Shown: piece after piece, positions 33,129 to 40,674 of the stretch
Layout: each line of letters starts with the position of its first letter
Numbering within the stretch: position 1 is the first letter of the stretch
Assembly (NCBI GenBank): GCA_023249615.1
Contig: JAHFCG010000006.1
Location: 1 to 42,600, forward strand
Length of the DNA stretch: 42,600 nucleotides
Reading direction: 5' to 3'
From: a candidate division FCPU426 bacterium
Lineage (GTDB): Bacteria; Oederibacteriota; Muellerivitia; Muellerivitales; Muellerivitaceae
Translations under genes and position numbers: made by a program
The notes under the pieces: model-generated
The model's database searches: none
What the model was told of the DNA's origin: nothing
Seen by the model: only the letters and a program-made list of their open reading frames with translations

Positions 33129-33183
33129 GGTAAATTTTGGCGCCTCCCTTTGTCCTTTTTGAATTCTTGCTGGAGTAAATGTC

Positions 33184-34140
33184 TTGCCCCAAAACTCTTC
33201 CGAAAATAAAAACAGAATGGGGGGCAGGCCCCTGCAAAAACTCAAAAACAACCTCATTTTTTTCTCGGCGCGGGTTCTCATTTTTATCCTTTGCCTTTTG
33301 CCCCTAATCCTTGTTTCAGCTTTGGGCCGGTTGTTTGGAGCTCTGGTCTTTGCCCTTGCCGGCGGTGAGCGCCGAAAAACCCTTAACAGCATTCGGACCG
33401 CCTTCCCCAAAAATTTTGATGAAAAACAGGCGGACAAACTTGCCCGTTCCGTTTGGGTCCGCCTTGGGCAAAACCTTTTTGAGACCGTTCAATGGCTTGA
33501 TTGGCCCCAGGAAAAAATCGCATCGCGGGTGGTCCGGGCCAGGGGTAAGGAATACGCCGAAAAGGCCCTGGGAAAGGGGAAGGGGGTTTTCATCGTGACG
33601 GCCCATTTGGGCAATTGGGAATTGTTGGCCGGATATCTCGCGTCCTCGTTCCCCGTTTCGGCCGTGGCCCAGAACCTTTATGACAAGCGTTTCGACAGGA
33701 TCGTGACCCGTTTCAGGGAAAACAATCTCAAGGTTACCATGATCAAGCGGGGAATGGCGCTTCGGGGAATACTGAACGCCCTTAAACAAAACCGGCTTGT
33801 GCTGGCGCTTTGCGACCAGGACTCCGGAAGCGAGGGAGTGTTTGTTCCGTTTTTCGGGAAACCCGCCTGGACCCAGTCGGGCGTCGCGCGCATCGCCTTG
33901 AAAACAGGGGCGGCCCTCGTTCCCGCCTTCATGGTCCGGGGAACCGACGGCAATTTTGAAATGCAAATGGATCGGGAAATTGAGGTTTCCCGGACGGGTG
34001 ATTTGGAAAAGGACGTCCTTGAAACCGTTCGGCGTTATACTGAGGTTATCGAGTCCCATGTCAAAGCCTATCCCGATCAGTGGGTATGGTTTCATGAGCG
34101 ATGGCGGACGCGGCCTGAAAATAAAAAAACGACTCCTTAA
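33184..34140 (+). CDS. lpxL: Lipid A late acyltransferase, LpxL/HtrB family
   Basis: This inner-membrane enzyme adds a secondary acyl chain to lipid A. It has about 318 residues from a TTG at 33184 with GGAG 8 nt upstream. A membrane segment (LIFFSARVLIFILCLLPLIL) lies at residues 24-43. The catalytic H-x4-E/D motif is HLGNWE, followed by the conserved CDQDSGSEGVFVPFFGKPA and the terminal WVWFHERWRTRP. LpxL versus LpxM specificity cannot be told apart here. Confidence 0.92.
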   Translation: MPQNSSENKNRMGGRPLQKLKNNLIFFSARVLIFILCLLPLILVSALGRLFGALVFALAGGERRKTLNSIRTAFPKNFDEKQADKLARSVWVRLGQNLFETVQWLDWPQEKIASRVVRARGKEYAEKALGKGKGVFIVTAHLGNWELLAGYLASSFPVSAVAQNLYDKRFDRIVTRFRENNLKVTMIKRGMALRGILNALKQNRLVLALCDQDSGSEGVFVPFFGKPAWTQSGVARIALKTGAALVPAFMVRGTDGNFEMQMDREIEVSRTGDLEKDVLETVRRYTEVIESHVKAYPDQWVWFHERWRTRPENKKTTP

Positions 34141-34149
34141 GGTTTAGGC

Positions 34150-34812
34150 ATGAAAAAGAACCCATCCCTGATCATTCCGGAGGAGCCTTTTCTTGAATTT
34201 TCCGATGAGGATACCCAAGTCGCGCGCCGAAAGAAAATCACGTGGATTTTGGGAATGGCGGGTATCCTAATCGCTGTTCTTTTTTGGGGGGTCAAGCAGA
34301 GCAAACCCAAGCCCACCAGCGGGGAAATGGTATCCCAGGGCGAAAATTCCCCCGATGCCGTCATTGAAAAATTCCACATGGTTTCAACCGTGCAGGGCCT
34401 TAAGCGTTGGATCATGGATGCGGACAAGGCTCGTTTTTATCAAAACCAGAAACTTGCCTATGCGGATGAAATTTACGCCCAGTATTTCAAGGATGAAAAG
34501 CTGATTTCCACCCTGACGGCCGAAAAGGCCATTATCAACACGGAAACCAACGCGACCCAGGCGGTAGGACACGTTGAACTTATCGTTGAAAATGGTTCCA
34601 AATTGGAAACCGACAAATTGAATTGGGATCCGGAAACCGACATGATTAAAACCGACGCCAGGGTACATATTTACAAGGGGATGGATGATATTATGGCCAC
34701 CGGTTTGACGGCCGATACCCAGCTCAATAATGTGGTTTTTAAAAAGGATGTCCAAACCAAGGTCCGGGATACCGGGGAAATAGAAAATTTTGGAAAACCA
34801 AAGAAATTTTAA
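34150..34812 (+). CDS. lptC: LPS export protein LptC
   Basis: The protein has 220 residues with a single membrane anchor (ITWILGMAGILIAVLFWGV, residues about 30-48) and a periplasmic beta-jellyroll domain that takes LPS from LptBFG and passes it to LptA. YADEIYAQYF, LTAEKAIINTETN and ETDKLNWDPETDMIKT are typical of this fold. Position directly before lptA and lptB supports the call. It is weakly conserved as a family, so the context matters. Confidence 0.88.
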   Translation: MKKNPSLIIPEEPFLEFSDEDTQVARRKKITWILGMAGILIAVLFWGVKQSKPKPTSGEMVSQGENSPDAVIEKFHMVSTVQGLKRWIMDADKARFYQNQKLAYADEIYAQYFKDEKLISTLTAEKAIINTETNATQAVGHVELIVENGSKLETDKLNWDPETDMIKTDARVHIYKGMDDIMATGLTADTQLNNVVFKKDVQTKVRDTGEIENFGKPKKF

Positions 34813-34822
34813 ATTTTGTCGT

Positions 34823-34850
34823 CAGTCATTGGTCGTCGGTCGCCAGCCCA
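34823..34850. repeat. Short CAGTC/GGTCG-type repeat
   Basis: Quasi-tandem GTCGTCAGTC-ATTGGTCGTCGG-TCGC words fill the lptC-lptA gap. Comparable wording (GGCAGTTGAACGG-TTGACAGT) occurs at about 40464-40484. Both look like dispersed repeats of a further family. Confidence 0.35.
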
Positions 34851-34873
34851 AACCTCGAGGGAAAAGGGGAGCC

Positions 34874-35710
34874 GTGGCGCGTGTTTTTTTATTTATTTGG
34901 ATCCTTTTTGGCGCGGCCGCGGTGGGGAAGGCCTATGACATCAAGGATACCCGGGAGGTTTCGTCCCGAAAGCCTGTTATTATCACTTCGGTCCAGCTGA
35001 TTTTTGACCGCTTGAAGGGATTGACCTTGTTCAAGGGAAAGGTGAAGGCGGTTCACGACCACGTGACGCTTTCCGCCGATGAAATACGCGCGGCCTCCGA
35101 AAACAGGGAGGCCACGGCGGATGGAAAGGTAAGGGTGGTGGACCCGACCGCCGCGCTCACCATGACCTGCGGAAACCTGGAGTATCTTGACCTGATGAAT
35201 TTGATGACCGCGCATGACCATCCGCTTTTGACAAGTCTGGACGAAAACGGCCGGCCCATCAGCATTCTTGGAAGACAAATGGAACTGGATTCCCAAAAAA
35301 AGACGGTGGTCATTCATCAAAATGTCCAGCTCATCCATGATGACGGAAAGGCCGAGGCCCAAAAAGCCACTTTTTTATCCCGGGAGGACAAGTTTATCCT
35401 TGAGGAAGAGCCTAAATTAATCATGGGCAATGGGGAGTTGACCGGCAGAAGGATTGTCTCGAATTTGGGCTCCAACCGGAGTGTCTTTGTGGAGGGAATG
35501 GCGGACGCGGTTTTTTATCCGGCTGGGCGACCCGTACCGAAGGGAAAAAATCCTTACACCCCCAATCCCAAAGGCATGGGGAGTGAAAACGGCAGACCCA
35601 CCTCGCCCAATGACCTTGCCCCCAAGGGAGCCGAAGCCGCCGATGTGGGAAAACCCATTACGCCGACCCCTGGCGTTTTGCCCCCTTTTCAGGGGTTGCC
35701 GGTAAAATAA
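34874..35710 (+). CDS. lptA: LPS transport protein LptA (OstA-like)
   Basis: The protein has about 278 residues from a GTG at 34874 with GGGGAG upstream; the longer frame from 34790 would add residues encoded by repeat sequence before the signal peptide. A signal peptide (ARVFLFIWILFGAAAVGKA) is followed by an OstA domain (LTLFKGKVKAVHDHVTLSAD and similar strands). LptA forms the periplasmic bridge that carries LPS to the outer membrane. The C-terminal 60 residues are Pro/Gly/Asn-rich and unusual for LptA. Confidence 0.87.
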   Translation: MARVFLFIWILFGAAAVGKAYDIKDTREVSSRKPVIITSVQLIFDRLKGLTLFKGKVKAVHDHVTLSADEIRAASENREATADGKVRVVDPTAALTMTCGNLEYLDLMNLMTAHDHPLLTSLDENGRPISILGRQMELDSQKKTVVIHQNVQLIHDDGKAEAQKATFLSREDKFILEEEPKLIMGNGELTGRRIVSNLGSNRSVFVEGMADAVFYPAGRPVPKGKNPYTPNPKGMGSENGRPTSPNDLAPKGAEAADVGKPITPTPGVLPPFQGLPVK

Positions 35711-35743
35711 AAGCCGTCATTTTGATTTTTAAGAGGTTTTAAA

Positions 35744-36481
35744 ATGAGAATTCTCCGAACCAGCAACCTGGTGAAAACCTACAACAAAAGGAAGGTGGTT
35801 GACCACGTTTCCATCGAAGTTCACCAGGGCGAGGTGGTTGGGCTTTTGGGGCCCAATGGAGCGGGTAAAACCACGACTTTTTACATGACGACGGGGTTCA
35901 TTGCCCCCAACGAGGGGAGGGTTTATTTTGAGGAGGATGGACAGGTTCATGACATTACCACCCTTCCAATGTTTAAACGGGCCAGGTTGGGAATCGCCTA
36001 CCTTCCCCAGGAACCCTCTATTTTTCGAAAGCTGACGGTGGAGGAAAACCTTATGGCGATCCTGGAGCTGACCACGCTTTCTCCGGTGGACCGGGAAAAC
36101 AGGAAGATTGAACTTTTAAACGAGCTGAAGGTTTCCCATCTTGCAAAACAAAAGGCCTATACCCTGTCGGGAGGGGAACGGCGAAGGGTGGAAATCGCCC
36201 GCGCCCTTGTCCTTCAGCCCAATTTCATTCTTCTGGACGAGCCATTTGTGGGGATTGATCCCATTGCCGTCCAGGACATTCAGGTCATCATCCGTTTCCT
36301 GAAGAAGAAAAAAATCGGGATTCTCATTACCGACCACAATGTCCGTGAAACCCTTTCGATCGTCGACAGGGCCTATATTATGTTCGAGGGAAAAATTCTT
36401 TTATCGGGAACCGCCTCCAAACTTGCCTCCAACAAACAGGCCCGCCAGATTTATTTGGGCGAGAGATTTTCCCTTAAATAA
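35744..36481 (+). CDS. lptB: LPS export ABC transporter ATPase LptB
   Basis: The protein has 245 residues. The Walker A GPNGAGKTTTF, the signature LSGGERRRVEIARAL, the Walker B FILLDEPFVGIDP and the switch His in ITDHNVRETL are all present. The motif combination and the lptC-lptA-lptB order identify it as LptB, which powers LPS extraction from the inner membrane with LptFG (not in this window). AAGAGG lies 8 nt upstream of the ATG. Confidence 0.96.
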   Translation: MRILRTSNLVKTYNKRKVVDHVSIEVHQGEVVGLLGPNGAGKTTTFYMTTGFIAPNEGRVYFEEDGQVHDITTLPMFKRARLGIAYLPQEPSIFRKLTVEENLMAILELTTLSPVDRENRKIELLNELKVSHLAKQKAYTLSGGERRRVEIARALVLQPNFILLDEPFVGIDPIAVQDIQVIIRFLKKKKIGILITDHNVRETLSIVDRAYIMFEGKILLSGTASKLASNKQARQIYLGERFSLK

Positions 36482-36497
36482 TCACGGGGGTGAATTT

Positions 36498-37097
36498 ATC
36501 AAATCTTCCCATAAAAAAAGAAAACACCAGGCCGGGTTAAAATCCTGGATAGATAAAACCCTGAAACCCTTTTCCCGTTTTTTGGTTTTAATCGGGATGG
36601 GGCCGAATTTGGCTACGTTTTTGGGAGTCCTTGTTACCCTCATGGTCCCGTTCGAAATGCTTCAGGATAAATGGATGGCGGCGGGGTTATGGCTTTTGGG
36701 GGCGGGCTTTTTTGATGTTTTGGACGGAGCCCTCGCGAGAAATAGCGGTTTCAAACGACCTTTTGGGGCCTTTTGGGATTCCACCATGGACAGGGTTTCC
36801 GAATCCATCGTTTTTGGCGGGTTTCTATTGTATTATTACCAACACCAAAATCCTCAGGCGCTTTTAATGGCATTTAGTGTTTGCGTCCTGTCCATTATGG
36901 TTTCCTATACGAGGGCCAGGGCCGAGGGACTCGGGATTAAATGCGAAGTGGGCATATTACCCCGGCCGGGAAGGGTGGTTTTGCTGGCCCTGGGATTTTT
37001 CCTTGGAATCCCGACGGCCGCCCTTGGGTTAGTGGGTTTATTATCCCTGGTGACAGTCGCTCAAAGAATTCATTGGGTATGGTCGAAAACAAGATAA
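36498..37097 (+). CDS. CDP-alcohol phosphatidyltransferase, probable AUC start
   Basis: This integral membrane enzyme of about 199 residues exchanges CMP of a CDP-lipid for an alcohol. The full CDP-alcohol signature D76-G-x2-A-R-x8-G-x3-D-x3-D is visible in DVLDGALARNSGF and the following residues. Because inositol-3-phosphate synthase is next, the acceptor is likely inositol phosphate. No ATG, GTG or TTG suits the expected N-terminus. GGGGGTGA (36486-36493) lies 4 nt before an in-frame ATC at 36498, the same spacing as frr uses with TTG. An upstream frame from 36339 would overlap lptB by about 140 bases. The ATG at 36597 would remove the N-terminal helix. Confidence 0.82.
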   Translation: MKSSHKKRKHQAGLKSWIDKTLKPFSRFLVLIGMGPNLATFLGVLVTLMVPFEMLQDKWMAAGLWLLGAGFFDVLDGALARNSGFKRPFGAFWDSTMDRVSESIVFGGFLLYYYQHQNPQALLMAFSVCVLSIMVSYTRARAEGLGIKCEVGILPRPGRVVLLALGFFLGIPTAALGLVGLLSLVTVAQRIHWVWSKTR

Positions 37098-37143
37098 ACA
37101 AAAATAATTAAACACGAAAATTATTAAGAGGGGCTTATTTCCT

Positions 37144-38244
37144 ATGTCCAAAATTCGAGTGGCAATTGTGGGAGTCGGTTGTTGCGCTTCCTCCCTGGTT
37201 CAGGGTGTTCGGTTTTACCGCAACGCCGAGGATGAGGGCTTTGTCCCGGGGCTCATGCATACACGCCTTGGAAAATACCACGTGGGCGACATTGAGTTTT
37301 CCTGCGCTTTTGACGTGGATTCCAACAAGGTAGGCAAGGATCTAGGCGAGGCCATTTTCTCCCCCATCAACAACACAATCAAATTCTGCGACGTTCCCTC
37401 CCTGGGCGTGAAGGTTTACCGCGGTCATACCTATGATGGTTTGGGGAAGTATTACCGCGAGGTGGTGACGGAGTCCCCCGAAAGCCCCGTGGACGTGGCC
37501 AAGATCCTCAAGGAAACCAAGACCGATGTCCTGATCAACTATCTTCCCGTCGGCAGCGAGGAAGCCACCAAGTTTTACATGAACGAATGCCTCAAGGCGG
37601 GGGTCGGCGTGGTGAATTGCATGCCGGTTTTCATCGCCTCCAACCCGGCTTGGGCGAAGAAGTTCGAACAGGCGGGCCTTCCCATTTTGGGGGATGACAT
37701 CAAGGCGCAAGTCGGGGCCACCATCACCCACCGTATTCTCGCCAAAATGTTCAGCGACAGGGGCGTCATCCTGGACCGGACTTCGCAGTTGAATTTCGGC
37801 GGCAACATGGATTTCAAGAACATGCTGGAAAGGGAGCGCCTGGAGTCGAAAAAGATTTCCAAGACCGGCGCGGTCGTCAGCCAGCTGTCCCACCCCATCG
37901 AACCAACCAATATCTACATCGGTCCCTCCGATTACGTGCCATGGCTTCAGGACCGCAAATGGGCCCATATCCGGCTGGAAGGCAGGGAATTCGGGGATGT
38001 TCCCGTATCCATTGAGTTGAAACTGGAAGTTTGGGATTCGCCCAATAGCGCAGGCGTGGGCATTGACGCCATTCGCTGCTGCAAAATGGGAATGGACTCG
38101 AAATTGGCCGGCGCTCTGGAAGGCCCGTCGTCATATTTCTTCAAGACGCCTCCCGTTCAGTATTCGGATTCCGAGGCCCACGAACTGGTGGAAACTTTTA
38201 TCGCCCAGTACAGCAAGACCGGGGAACCGGTGAAAGCGCGCTGA
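37144..38244 (+). CDS. ino1: Inositol-3-phosphate synthase
   Basis: The protein has 366 residues and converts glucose-6-phosphate to inositol-3-phosphate using NAD. An N-terminal Rossmann fold ([17 protein letters not shown]) is followed by [33 protein letters not shown] and [12 protein letters not shown], which hold the catalytic Lys and metal-site residues of the short mycobacterial/archaeal type. Its position after the CDP-alcohol transferase suggests that its product is joined to lipid as phosphatidylinositol phosphate. AGAGGGG lies upstream of the ATG, with a rather long spacing. Confidence 0.95.
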   Translation: MSKIRVAIVGVGCCASSLVQGVRFYRNAEDEGFVPGLMHTRLGKYHVGDIEFSCAFDVDSNKVGKDLGEAIFSPINNTIKFCDVPSLGVKVYRGHTYDGLGKYYREVVTESPESPVDVAKILKETKTDVLINYLPVGSEEATKFYMNECLKAGVGVVNCMPVFIASNPAWAKKFEQAGLPILGDDIKAQVGATITHRILAKMFSDRGVILDRTSQLNFGGNMDFKNMLERERLESKKISKTGAVVSQLSHPIEPTNIYIGPSDYVPWLQDRKWAHIRLEGREFGDVPVSIELKLEVWDSPNSAGVGIDAIRCCKMGMDSKLAGALEGPSSYFFKTPPVQYSDSEAHELVETFIAQYSKTGEPVKAR

Positions 38245-38286
38245 ATTTATTTTTGAAAGTAAATTAAATATTTAAAAGGGGCTGTT

Positions 38287-39069
38287 ATGAAATTTCAGAA
38301 TATTTTCAATTTTAGGAACAAGACGGTTTATCTCGGGATTGTTTTAATGGTTCTGGCCGGTTTTTCGGCCCGGGTCGTTTCTGCGGAAACCGACAGCGAG
38401 AAAAAAACCAGGGAAGCCGCTGAAAAAGTCCAAAAACAACAGGCAGAAGCCGACAAGAAAGCCAAGGAAGCGGCGGAAAAAATAAAAAAACAGCAGGCCG
38501 AGGCCGATAAAAAGGCGAAAGAAGCCCAGGATAAAATCAAAAGACAACATGATGACGTCCTGAACCAGATCCAAAGCAAAGCGGATGAATTCAAGGGCGG
38601 TACGGAGTTCACCAGCAAAGAACTTTGGGTTGTCCACCAGGATTTCCTGGGAATATCCACCCTTGAGGGGGATATCGCGCTGATCGTAAAGTTTAACCGG
38701 CCGGCAAAATTCACCCCGAAGGATGTTTCCCTGACCTTCAAATGTTTTGTGAACGGCGAAAAATTCAAGGATAAGAACGAGCTCGCTTTTTCAGTGGATA
38801 AAACACCCCTTCCGGTTGAGGGAACCCCGAGCTACAAAACGGAACAACCGGTGGGAATCACCACCGAGGGGGCGGTTTATGAAATTCTGGGGTTTACCGT
38901 TCCTTACGCGACCTTCCAAACCGTGGCGAACGGAACCAAGGTCAAGGGCCGCTTGGGTGAAACGGAATTTGAAATAAAGGACCGTAATTTACTTGTTCTG
39001 AAGGAAATGCTTTTGCAATCCGCCCCGCTTCCAGCCTTGCCGGTGGCCGCTCCCGCGAAAGCCAAATAG
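38287..39069 (+). CDS. Exported protein with repeat coiled coil
   Basis: The protein has 260 residues. The signal peptide is cleaved near RVVSAE. Residues about 38-95 form a coiled coil with two near-identical 18-residue units (KQQAEADKKAKEAAEK type). The rest (about 105-250) is a beta-rich domain of unknown type with ELWVVHQDFLGISTLEGDIA and FTVPYATFQTVANGTKVKG. It may be periplasmic and anchored through the coil. AAAAGGGG precedes the ATG, and a strong terminator closes the unit. No family is recognised. Confidence 0.65.
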   Translation: MKFQNIFNFRNKTVYLGIVLMVLAGFSARVVSAETDSEKKTREAAEKVQKQQAEADKKAKEAAEKIKKQQAEADKKAKEAQDKIKRQHDDVLNQIQSKADEFKGGTEFTSKELWVVHQDFLGISTLEGDIALIVKFNRPAKFTPKDVSLTFKCFVNGEKFKDKNELAFSVDKTPLPVEGTPSYKTEQPVGITTEGAVYEILGFTVPYATFQTVANGTKVKGRLGETEFEIKDRNLLVLKEMLLQSAPLPALPVAAPAKAK

Positions 39070-39103
39070 GAGTTTTTAATAAACGGCCTCTTTAAATTTT
39101 TTT

Positions 39104-39164
39104 AAAAAAGCCCGGCTTGTCTCCTGTAGCCTTAGGCGAAGGGGGATGGAAGCCGGGCTTTTTT
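39104..39164 (+). terminator. Rho-independent terminator with structured loop
   Basis: AAAAAAGCCCGGCTT (39104-39118) pairs perfectly with AAGCCGGGCTTTTTT (39150-39164), a 15-bp stem. The 31-nt loop holds a smaller GCC-TTA-GGC hairpin and CTCC/GGGG complementarity. Confidence 0.88.
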
Positions 39165-39199
39165 ATTTAAAACAAAAGATGATTGGCAAAAAATAAATT

Positions 39200-40438
39200 T
39201 TGAAAATCAACACAGCAATCGAAAAAGTCACCCTTTACGACGGCGAGGCGGACAAACCGATCCGTAACGCCACGATCCTCATTTCCGGGGAAAAGATCGC
39301 CTACGCCGGGGAAAACTCCTCGGCTCCGGATTATCAAGCCGGGGAAGTCATCAACGGCAGGGGATTATTCGTCCTGCCGGGATTAATTGACCTTCATGTC
39401 CACGGTCTGGTCAGCGAAGCCACCCTCCTTAGTTTTCTTCAAAACGGCGTCACCACCATCAGGGACCTGGCCAGCGATGTTTTTGAGGCCCTCGAGTGGA
39501 AAGCGAAGGAGCAATCGGGGCTCATCGCTTCCCCGCGCATTTTTATTTCCGGACCCGTCTTAACCTGCCACAAGGGCTATCCCGAAAACGTCTGGGGTCC
39601 CAAAGTGGCGGCGCCCGTTCAGGGGCGTTATCAGTCCCAGGAAAAGGTTCGCAAACTCGCCGGAATGGGGATGGACGTCATCAAGATTGGGATGGAACAC
39701 GAGCTGGGTCCCTGTCTTTCGGAAACCGAGATGGAAGCCATTGTCACCGCGGCCCATTCCCTAAATAAGCGGGTTACCGTCCACATCACCAATGAGGAGG
39801 ATTTCGCGGTCTGCGTCAAATGTGGTGTGGATGAGGTGGCCCATGTTCCCTCCCGTCCCATTTCCGATGATCTTTGGAAAGAGGCCGTCAAAAAGAAAAT
39901 CCAGATTATCCCCACCCTTCACGCCCACGCGGGATGGGCTGAGGAGTGGAAACGAAAGGCCGACCATCCTTTCGGTCAATATTGCCAGCATGGCTTCCGG
40001 GCCGGCCACCACCAGTGTCAGGCAAACCTTGAGCGGTTTTTAAGCCTCGGCGGACGGGTGGTTTATGGAACGGACGCGGGCAACCCTCATATGCCCTTCG
40101 GGGTTTCGGTGAAGGAATGGAAGGATTTGCAGTCCACCGGACTCAAGCCCATTCAATGCCTCAAGATGGCGACCTCGGAAGCGTCGAAGGTTTTGGGAAT
40201 GGAAGAAAAACTTGGGACGATTGAAAAGGGAAAATTCGCGGATTTGGTGATTTATCAATTCGATCCCCTGAAAGATCCCCAAAATTTCAGGACCCTTCAG
40301 AGGGTTTTTAAAAGCGGAAAATCCTACCCCTCCGGGCAGTTGGAGTTTCCACAACCCTTTGACCTGAATTTTTGGATAAGGCAGTGGGAGAAAACAAAGT
40401 TTAAAACCGGCTGGCAGGAGCCGAATTTTCGGGGATGA
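39200..40438 (+). CDS. Amidohydrolase family metal-dependent hydrolase
   Basis: The protein has 412 residues of the imidazolonepropionase/prolidase-like amidohydrolase type. The metal site is visible as HVH in LPGLIDLHVHG, His in RVTVHITNEED, His in DEVAHVPSRP and Asp in VVYGTDAGNPHMPFG. The N- and C-terminal parts form the small beta-sandwich (TILISGEKIAYAG and GKFADLVIYQFDP). The substrate is unknown. The TTG at 39200 has no clear SD. A hairpin (CCGAATTTTC/GAAAATTCGG, 40421-40446) spans the stop codon. Confidence 0.88.
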   Translation: MKINTAIEKVTLYDGEADKPIRNATILISGEKIAYAGENSSAPDYQAGEVINGRGLFVLPGLIDLHVHGLVSEATLLSFLQNGVTTIRDLASDVFEALEWKAKEQSGLIASPRIFISGPVLTCHKGYPENVWGPKVAAPVQGRYQSQEKVRKLAGMGMDVIKIGMEHELGPCLSETEMEAIVTAAHSLNKRVTVHITNEEDFAVCVKCGVDEVAHVPSRPISDDLWKEAVKKKIQIIPTLHAHAGWAEEWKRKADHPFGQYCQHGFRAGHHQCQANLERFLSLGGRVVYGTDAGNPHMPFGVSVKEWKDLQSTGLKPIQCLKMATSEASKVLGMEEKLGTIEKGKFADLVIYQFDPLKDPQNFRTLQRVFKSGKSYPSGQLEFPQPFDLNFWIRQWEKTKFKTGWQEPNFRG

Positions 40439-40446
40439 AAATTCGG
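40421..40446 (+). repeat. Hairpin across amidohydrolase stop codon
   Basis: A perfect 10-bp stem (40421-40430 with 40437-40446) has a GGGGAT loop and contains the TGA. With no T-tract it is more likely an mRNA-end stabiliser than a terminator. Confidence 0.5.
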
Positions 40447-40625
40447 CGGAGCATTTGAGCAGGTGGCAGTTGAACGGTTGACAGTAAAAGAAACCCGCGA
40501 AAATGCGGTCAACTTTTTCAATGCTCTACTACTCACGATTTAACCGATGCCTGTTTTAAATGTCGTTACCCACCATTTTTAAAACAACTTTTGGCTCTAA
40601 ATACCTACCCCATTTATTCCAAAAG

Positions 40626-40640
40626 GGTATAATTCTTGCT
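40626..40640 (+). promoter_or_regulatory. Candidate rpoN promoter with overlapping sigma70/sigma54 elements
   Basis: TATAAT (40628-40633) is a consensus -10 with no good -35 upstream. The same bases also fit GG-N10-GC (GG at 40626-40627, GC at 40638-40639) with a perfect TTGCT -12 element; the -24 element is poor. The sigma70 reading is more likely. Confidence 0.4.
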
Positions 40641-40674
40641 TAGGAACCTTTCTCTCCACAAGGTGGCATGAGTT

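Noticed and set aside
36339-36497. Extended N-terminus of the CDP-alcohol transferase overlapping lptB
   Set aside because: The extra 53 residues are Pro-rich, lie in lptB coding sequence and have no SD; the SD at 36486 points to a later start.
39181-39202. Sigma54 promoter before the amidohydrolase (TTGGCA)
   Set aside because: No GC occurs at the required distance for the -12 element.
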